Below, piece by piece: positions 59,520 through 64,000 of a stretch of 64,000 nucleotides of DNA. Each line of letters begins with the position of its first letter. Positions within the stretch are counted from its first letter, which is position 1. The stretch comes from Cupriavidus oxalaticus (GTDB taxonomy: Bacteria > Pseudomonadota > Gammaproteobacteria > Burkholderiales > Burkholderiaceae): the NCBI RefSeq assembly GCF_016894385.1, contig NZ_CP069812.1, forward strand, positions 2,728,001 through 2,792,000, given 5' to 3'. Position numbers and translations under genes: made by a program. The notes under the pieces were generated by a model that had not been told where the DNA came from, made no database searches, and saw nothing but the letters and a program-made list of their open reading frames with translations.

Positions 59520-62153
59520 TCAGACCTTCGCTGCCACCCACTCGCCGACACCCGCCAGTGCCTGCGGCAGCTTGCCCGGCTCGGTGCCGCCAGCCTGCGC
59601 CATGTCCGGCCGTCCGCCGCCCTTGCCACCCACCTGCTGGGCAACGAAGTTCACCAGCTCCCCGGCCTTGACCTTGCCGGTCGCATCCGCCGTCACGCCG
59701 GCGATCAGGCTGACCTTGCCGTCGGCCACGGCCGCCAGCACAATGGCCGCGCTCTGCAGCTTGTCCTTGAGCTTGTCCATGGTCTCGCGCAGCGTCTTCA
59801 CGTCGGCGCCGTCGAGCTGGGCCGCCAGCACCTTCAGGCCCTTGATGTCGACGGCCTGGGCAGCCAGCTCATCGCCCTGCGACGCCGCCAGCTTGCTCTT
59901 CAGGCGCTCCAGCTCCTTCTCCAGCGCGCGCACCTGGTCCTGCACCTGGCCGATGCGCGGCACCAGCTCGGACGGCTGCGCCTTCAGCACGGCGGCGGCT
60001 TCATTCAGCTTCGCATCCAGGCTCTGCAGGTAGTGCAGCGCGTTGTCGCCGGTGATCGCTTCCACGCGGCGGATGCCGGCCGCCACGCCGCCTTCCACCA
60101 CGATCTTGAACAGGCCGATATCGCCGGTGCGGTGCACGTGGGTGCCGCCGCACAGTTCCTTCGACGTGCCGATCGACAGCACGCGCACGTCGTCGGCATA
60201 CTTCTCGCCGAACAGCGCCATCGCGCCGCTCTTGACGGCATCGTCGAACGGCATGATCTCGGCGTGCGTATCTTCGTTGCGCAGGATCTCGGCGTTGACG
60301 ATCTCTTCGACCCGGCGGATCTGGTCTTCGGTCAGCGCCGCATTGTGCGAGAAGTCGAAGCGGGTCTTGTCCGCATCCACCAGCGAGCCCTTCTGCTGCA
60401 CATGCGTGCCCAGCACTTCGCGCAGGGCCTTGTGCATCAGGTGCGTGGCCGAGTGGTTGCGCACGGTGCGCGCGCGGCGCAGCGCATCGACCTGGGCCGA
60501 CACGGCGTCGCCCACCTTCAGCGCGCCGCCTGCCAGCGTGCCCTGGTGGCCGAACACGTCGGCCTGGACCTTGGTGGTGTCGGCCACGGCGAAGACCGCA
60601 CCATTGCCGTCCACGGCCTTGAGTACGCCCTGGTCACCGGCCTGGCCGCCGGACTCGGCGTAGAACGGCGTGTTGTCCAGCACCACCACGCCGGTCTGGC
60701 CCGGCTGCATGGTGTCGACCGACGCGCCGTCCACATACAGCGCGGTGATCAACGCCCGCGGCAGCTCCAGCTTTTCGTAGCCATGGAACACGGTCTTGTC
60801 GCCCGTGTACTCCAGGCCGGCGGCCATCTTGAACTTGCCCGCGGCACGCGCCTGCTCGCGCTGGCGGCTCATGGCGGCGTCGAAGGCGGCCTCGTCCACG
60901 CCGATTTCCTGCTCGCGGCACACGTCCTGCGTCAGGTCCAGCGGGAAGCCGAAGGTGTCGTGCAGCTTGAAGGCCAGTTCGCCATCCAGCGTCTTGCCGC
61001 CCTTGAGCTTCAGGTCGGCCAGCGCGGCGTCCAGGATCGACATGCCGTTCTCGATGGTCTCGAAGAAGCGCTCTTCCTCGGCCTTCAGCACTTCGGTCAC
61101 GCGCGACTGGGCTTCGGCCAGTTCCGGATAGGCCTCGCCCATCTGCGCGACCAGGTCCGGCACCAGCTTGTGGAAGAACGGGGTCTTCTGGCCCAGCTTG
61201 TAGCCGTGGCGGATGGCACGGCGCACGATGCGGCGCAGCACGTAGCCGCGGCCCTCGTTGCCGGGGATCACGCCGTCGACGATCAGGAACGAGCACGCGC
61301 GGATATGGTCGGCGATGACCTTCAGCGAGTTCTGGTTCAGGTTGTCGATATGGGTCTCGCGCGCGGCGGCCTTGATCAGTGCCTGGAACAGGTCGATCTC
61401 ATAGTTGCTGTGCACGTGCTGCAGCACCGCGGCGATGCGCTCCAGGCCCATGCCGGTGTCCACGCAGGGCTTGGGCAGCGGCGTCATGTTGCCCTGCTCG
61501 TCGCGGTTGAACTGCATGAACACCAGGTTCCAGATCTCGATGTAGCGGTCGCCGTCTTCCTCCGGCGATCCCGGCGGGCCGCCCCACACGTCCGGGCCGT
61601 GGTCGTAGAAGATTTCCGAGCACGGGCCGCACGGGCCGGTGTCGGCCATCTGCCAGAAGTTGTCCGAGGCGTAGCGCGCGCCCTTGTTGTCGCCGATGCG
61701 CACGATGCGCTCGGTCGGCACGCCCACTTCCCTGGCCCAGATGTCGTAGGCCTCGTCGTCTTCCGCGTAGACCGTCACCCACAGCTTCTCGGCCGGCAGC
61801 TGGTAGGTCTTGGTCAGCAGTTCCCATGCGTACTGGATGGCTTCGCGCTTGAAGTAGTCGCCAAACGAGAAGTTGCCCAGCATCTCGAAGAACGTATGGT
61901 GGCGGGCGGTGTAGCCCACGTTCTCCAGGTCGTTGTGCTTGCCGCCGGCGCGCACCGAGCGCTGCGACGAGGTCGCGCGGCTGTACGGGCGCTTGTCGGT
62001 GCCCAGGAACACGTCCTTGAACTGCACCATGCCGGAATTGGTGAACAGCAGCGTCGGGTCGTTCGCCGGCACCAGGCTGGACGAGCGGACCACGGTATGG
62101 CCCTTCGATTCGAAGAACTGCAGGAACTTGCTGCGAATGTCTGAGACTTTCAT
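59520..62153 (-). CDS. alaS: Alanyl-tRNA synthetase
   Basis: A class II aminoacyl-tRNA synthetase of 877 residues. The catalytic core is at the N-terminus ([54 protein letters not shown]). The editing domain carries [13 protein letters not shown] and the zinc motif [17 protein letters not shown]-terminal oligomerisation domain (C-Ala) ends the protein. The start at 62153 is the conserved MKVSD; a longer in-frame start exists but is not conserved. Convergent with slipin. Confidence 0.96.
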   Translation of the reverse strand: MKVSDIRSKFLQFFESKGHTVVRSSSLVPANDPTLLFTNSGMVQFKDVFLGTDKRPYSRATSSQRSVRAGGKHNDLENVGYTARHHTFFEMLGNFSFGDYFKREAIQYAWELLTKTYQLPAEKLWVTVYAEDDEAYDIWAREVGVPTERIVRIGDNKGARYASDNFWQMADTGPCGPCSEIFYDHGPDVWGGPPGSPEEDGDRYIEIWNLVFMQFNRDEQGNMTPLPKPCVDTGMGLERIAAVLQHVHSNYEIDLFQALIKAAARETHIDNLNQNSLKVIADHIRACSFLIVDGVIPGNEGRGYVLRRIVRRAIRHGYKLGQKTPFFHKLVPDLVAQMGEAYPELAEAQSRVTEVLKAEEERFFETIENGMSILDAALADLKLKGGKTLDGELAFKLHDTFGFPLDLTQDVCREQEIGVDEAAFDAAMSRQREQARAAGKFKMAAGLEYTGDKTVFHGYEKLELPRALITALYVDGASVDTMQPGQTGVVVLDNTPFYAESGGQAGDQGVLKAVDGNGAVFAVADTTKVQADVFGHQGTLAGGALKVGDAVSAQVDALRRARTVRNHSATHLMHKALREVLGTHVQQKGSLVDADKTRFDFSHNAALTEDQIRRVEEIVNAEILRNEDTHAEIMPFDDAVKSGAMALFGEKYADDVRVLSIGTSKELCGGTHVHRTGDIGLFKIVVEGGVAAGIRRVEAITGDNALHYLQSLDAKLNEAAAVLKAQPSELVPRIGQVQDQVRALEKELERLKSKLAASQGDELAAQAVDIKGLKVLAAQLDGADVKTLRETMDKLKDKLQSAAIVLAAVADGKVSLIAGVTADATGKVKAGELVNFVAQQVGGKGGGRPDMAQAGGTEPGKLPQALAGVGEWVAAKV

Positions 62154-62461
62154 GGGATGGCGGACGCTCCCGCGGCTGGGCCGGGCGCGACGAGTCAGTT
62201 TTGGATTTGCAAACCGTTGATTATACGGGCAAGGCAGCACCAGCAGGGCATGCCCGGCCGGCCGCCCGCCTTGCCATGGGGCCGGCCGGCTATCGCCCAA
62301 ATCCAGCCGCAAAGAGCGGCCTATGAATCACTCCATGGCACGCCTGCGCGAGCCCCGGTGGTACAGTGCAGGCAACCCGCATCGCCCCGCCCGAGACCGG
62401 GCGCCGGCAGCCGGATTTCCGATCCTTCCCCCCTGCCCTACCTCTGCATTCCAATACCGCC

Positions 62462-63682
62462 ATGGGAGCCTTAAGCCATCTCCGCGTCCTCGACCTGACC
62501 CGTGTCCTTGCCGGGCCCTGGTGCGCCCAGAACCTTGCCGACTTCGGCGCCGATGTGATCAAGATCGAGCGCCCCGGCGCCGGCGACGACACCCGCACCT
62601 GGGGCCCGCCCTGGCTCAAAGACGAAGACGGCCGCGACACCGCCGAGGCCGCCTACTACCTGGCCGCCAACCGCAACAAGCGCTCGGTCACCTGCGACAT
62701 CAGCACGCCCGAAGGCCAGCAGATCGTGCGCGACCTCGCCGCGCAGAGCGACGTGGTGCTGGAGAACTACAAGGTCGGCCAACTCAAGAAATACGGGCTG
62801 GACTACGAGTCGCTCAGGCAGGTCAAGCCCGACCTGATCTACTGCTCGGTCACCGGCTTCGGCCAGACCGGCCCGTACGCCGCGCGCCCCGGCTATGACT
62901 TCATCATCCAGGGCATGGGCGGCTTCATGAGCCTGACCGGCGAGCGCGACGACCTGCCCGGCGGCGGCCCGCAGAAGGCCGGCGTGGCGATTTCCGACCT
63001 GATGACGGGCCAGTACGCCACCATCGCCGTGCTGGCGGCGCTGGCGCATCGCGAGCGCACCGGCGAAGGCCAGTACATCGACATGGCGCTGCTGGACGTG
63101 CAGGTGGCCATGCTGGCCAACATGAACACCAACTACCTGGCCAGCGGCGAGGCGCCGCGCCGCTGGGGCAATGCGCACCCCAACATCGTGCCCTACCAGA
63201 CCTTCCAGGCCGCCGACGGCTGGATCATCGTCGCGGTGGGCAACGACGGGCAGTTCCGCAAGTTCGTCACCGACGGCGGCATGCCCGAACTGGCCGACGA
63301 TCCGCGCTTTGCCAAAAACCCGCAGCGCGTGGCCAACCGCGACGTGCTGGTGCCGATCCTGGCCGAGATGGTGCGCCCGCGCACCCGCGCGCAGTGGATC
63401 CGCGACCTGGAAGCCGCGGGCGTGCCGTGCGGCCCGATCAACACGCTCGACGATGTGTTCGAGGACGACCAGGTCAAGGCGCGCGGCCTGCGCGTGGACC
63501 TGCCGCACCCCAGCGCCGGCGAGGTCAAGCTGGTCGCCAGCCCGATCAAGATGAGCGCGACGCCGCCGCAGGCGCTGCGCCACCCGCCGCTGCTGGGCGA
63601 GCACACCGACACGGTGCTGGCCGAGACCCTGGGCTACAGCGCCGGGCAGATCGCGGCACTTCGCGCAAAAGGTGTGCTGTAA
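62462..63682 (+). CDS. CaiB/BaiF family CoA-transferase
   Basis: A 406-residue class III CoA-transferase that moves CoA between an acyl-CoA and a free acid through an aspartyl intermediate. The N-terminal HLRVLDLTRVLAGPWCAQNL and the DVVLENYK stretch are typical; the nucleophile should be the Asp in ISDLMTGQYA. The enzyme resembles several members (formyl-CoA, succinyl-CoA, bile acid types), and with no dedicated neighbours the acyl group cannot be read. The start ATG lies 82 codons... the family core begins immediately at MGALSHLRVLD, so 62462 is preferred over an in-frame Met at 62366. Confidence 0.88.
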   Translation: MGALSHLRVLDLTRVLAGPWCAQNLADFGADVIKIERPGAGDDTRTWGPPWLKDEDGRDTAEAAYYLAANRNKRSVTCDISTPEGQQIVRDLAAQSDVVLENYKVGQLKKYGLDYESLRQVKPDLIYCSVTGFGQTGPYAARPGYDFIIQGMGGFMSLTGERDDLPGGGPQKAGVAISDLMTGQYATIAVLAALAHRERTGEGQYIDMALLDVQVAMLANMNTNYLASGEAPRRWGNAHPNIVPYQTFQAADGWIIVAVGNDGQFRKFVTDGGMPELADDPRFAKNPQRVANRDVLVPILAEMVRPRTRAQWIRDLEAAGVPCGPINTLDDVFEDDQVKARGLRVDLPHPSAGEVKLVASPIKMSATPPQALRHPPLLGEHTDTVLAETLGYSAGQIAALRAKGVL

Positions 63683-63807
63683 GATTCTCCTGCTGCGTGT
63701 GGCAGGCCAGTCCTGCCGCAGGTGCTTTCCGGAAGTTCAGTCCCCACTGAAGTACTTTCCCCGGGCCCGCGCTCCCGCGCGGGCCTGCGCAAAGCAAAGG
63801 AGAACCC

Positions 63808-64000
63808 ATGCTGACCGACGCCATCCTGGCCTTCCTGCATTTCCTTGCGATCTTTGTCCTGATCACGCTGATGGCCGCCGAGGCTGTGGCGCTGCGCCCG
63901 GACCTCACCCCGGCCACCGTGCGGCGCCTGTCGCTGTACGACCTGTTCTATTTCCTGTCGGCGGTCCTGGCGCTGGCGACCGGCCTGCTGCGCCTGTTCT
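63808..64000 (+). CDS. DUF2214 family membrane protein, cut by the window edge
   Basis: The first 64 codons are visible, MLTDAILAFLHFLAIFVLIT, followed by LRPDLTPATVRRLSLYD and a second hydrophobic segment. This matches the DUF2214 family of small four-helix inner-membrane proteins. AAAGGAGA lies five bases before the ATG. Function unknown. Confidence 0.8.
   Translation, partial: MLTDAILAFLHFLAIFVLITLMAAEAVALRPDLTPATVRRLSLYDLFYFLSAVLALATGLLRLF

Noticed and set aside
62462..63682. Naming the CoA-transferase formyl-CoA:oxalate CoA-transferase (frc)
   Set aside because: No oxalyl-CoA decarboxylase or oxalate transporter is nearby and the family members cannot be told apart by eye.

Overview
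The window reads as core chromosome of a high-GC betaproteobacterium of the Cupriavidus/Ralstonia group, most likely close to Cupriavidus necator. The main reasons are an IclR - acylating aldehyde dehydrogenase - AMP-forming CoA ligase - MFS cluster in the order of the sauRSTU sulfoacetate genes known from C. necator H16, the dnaG-rpoD-tRNA block, polA-DUF2782-thrB synteny, and the strong GC bias of third codon positions.

Layout. 1-9000: orn, a Ste24-like M48 protease overlapping rsgA, a DUF2007 protein, a CobD/CbiB-like membrane protein, a divergent pirin/LysR pair, gluQ, and an rhlE-type helicase. 8880-9860: a gene-poor stretch with a possible decayed gene, a minus-strand terminator and a tiny membrane peptide gene. 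10000-18700: DUF1428, a CAU tRNA, rpoD, dnaG and a GatB/YqeY gene (rpsU is absent from its usual place), a BaiN-like flavoprotein, tsaD. 18700-23000: folE2 and the xseB-ispA-dxs isoprenoid operon. 23300-29800: a lone Rieske oxygenase, an EamA transporter, an SseA-like sulfurtransferase, a ZIP metal transporter, a Tat-exported dienelactone hydrolase-like protein and a type II NADH dehydrogenase. 29900-36300: polA head to head with a LOG-family gene, then DUF2782, thrB and a BPSS1780-type membrane protein.

36300-45000 is the accessory part. A complete IS481-family element (1256 bp, 49-bp imperfect terminal repeats, GCAAGC target duplication) sits in the loop of what was a terminator hairpin. 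Next comes sauRSTU, with two related palindromes 73 bp (about seven helical turns) apart between sauR and sauS. After it is a base-atypical three-gene cassette: a PAAR protein, a protein with an L,D-transpeptidase-like H...S-x-G-C motif, and a small exported protein. These look like a type VI secretion spike, a cell-wall effector and its immunity protein. The cassette lies between intact uvrD and a second, decayed copy of the uvrD 3' end, so it is bounded by direct repeats.

45000-64000 returns to core genes: uvrD, valS, galU, a TusA-like protein, a NUDIX hydrolase, ltaE, a 4-OT tautomerase, a class II aldolase, a YbfB-type MFS carrier with a divergent LysR gene, an nfeD-slipin pair, alaS, a CaiB/BaiF CoA-transferase and the start of a DUF2214 gene. 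Assignments come from reading motifs and gene order; no database search was run.
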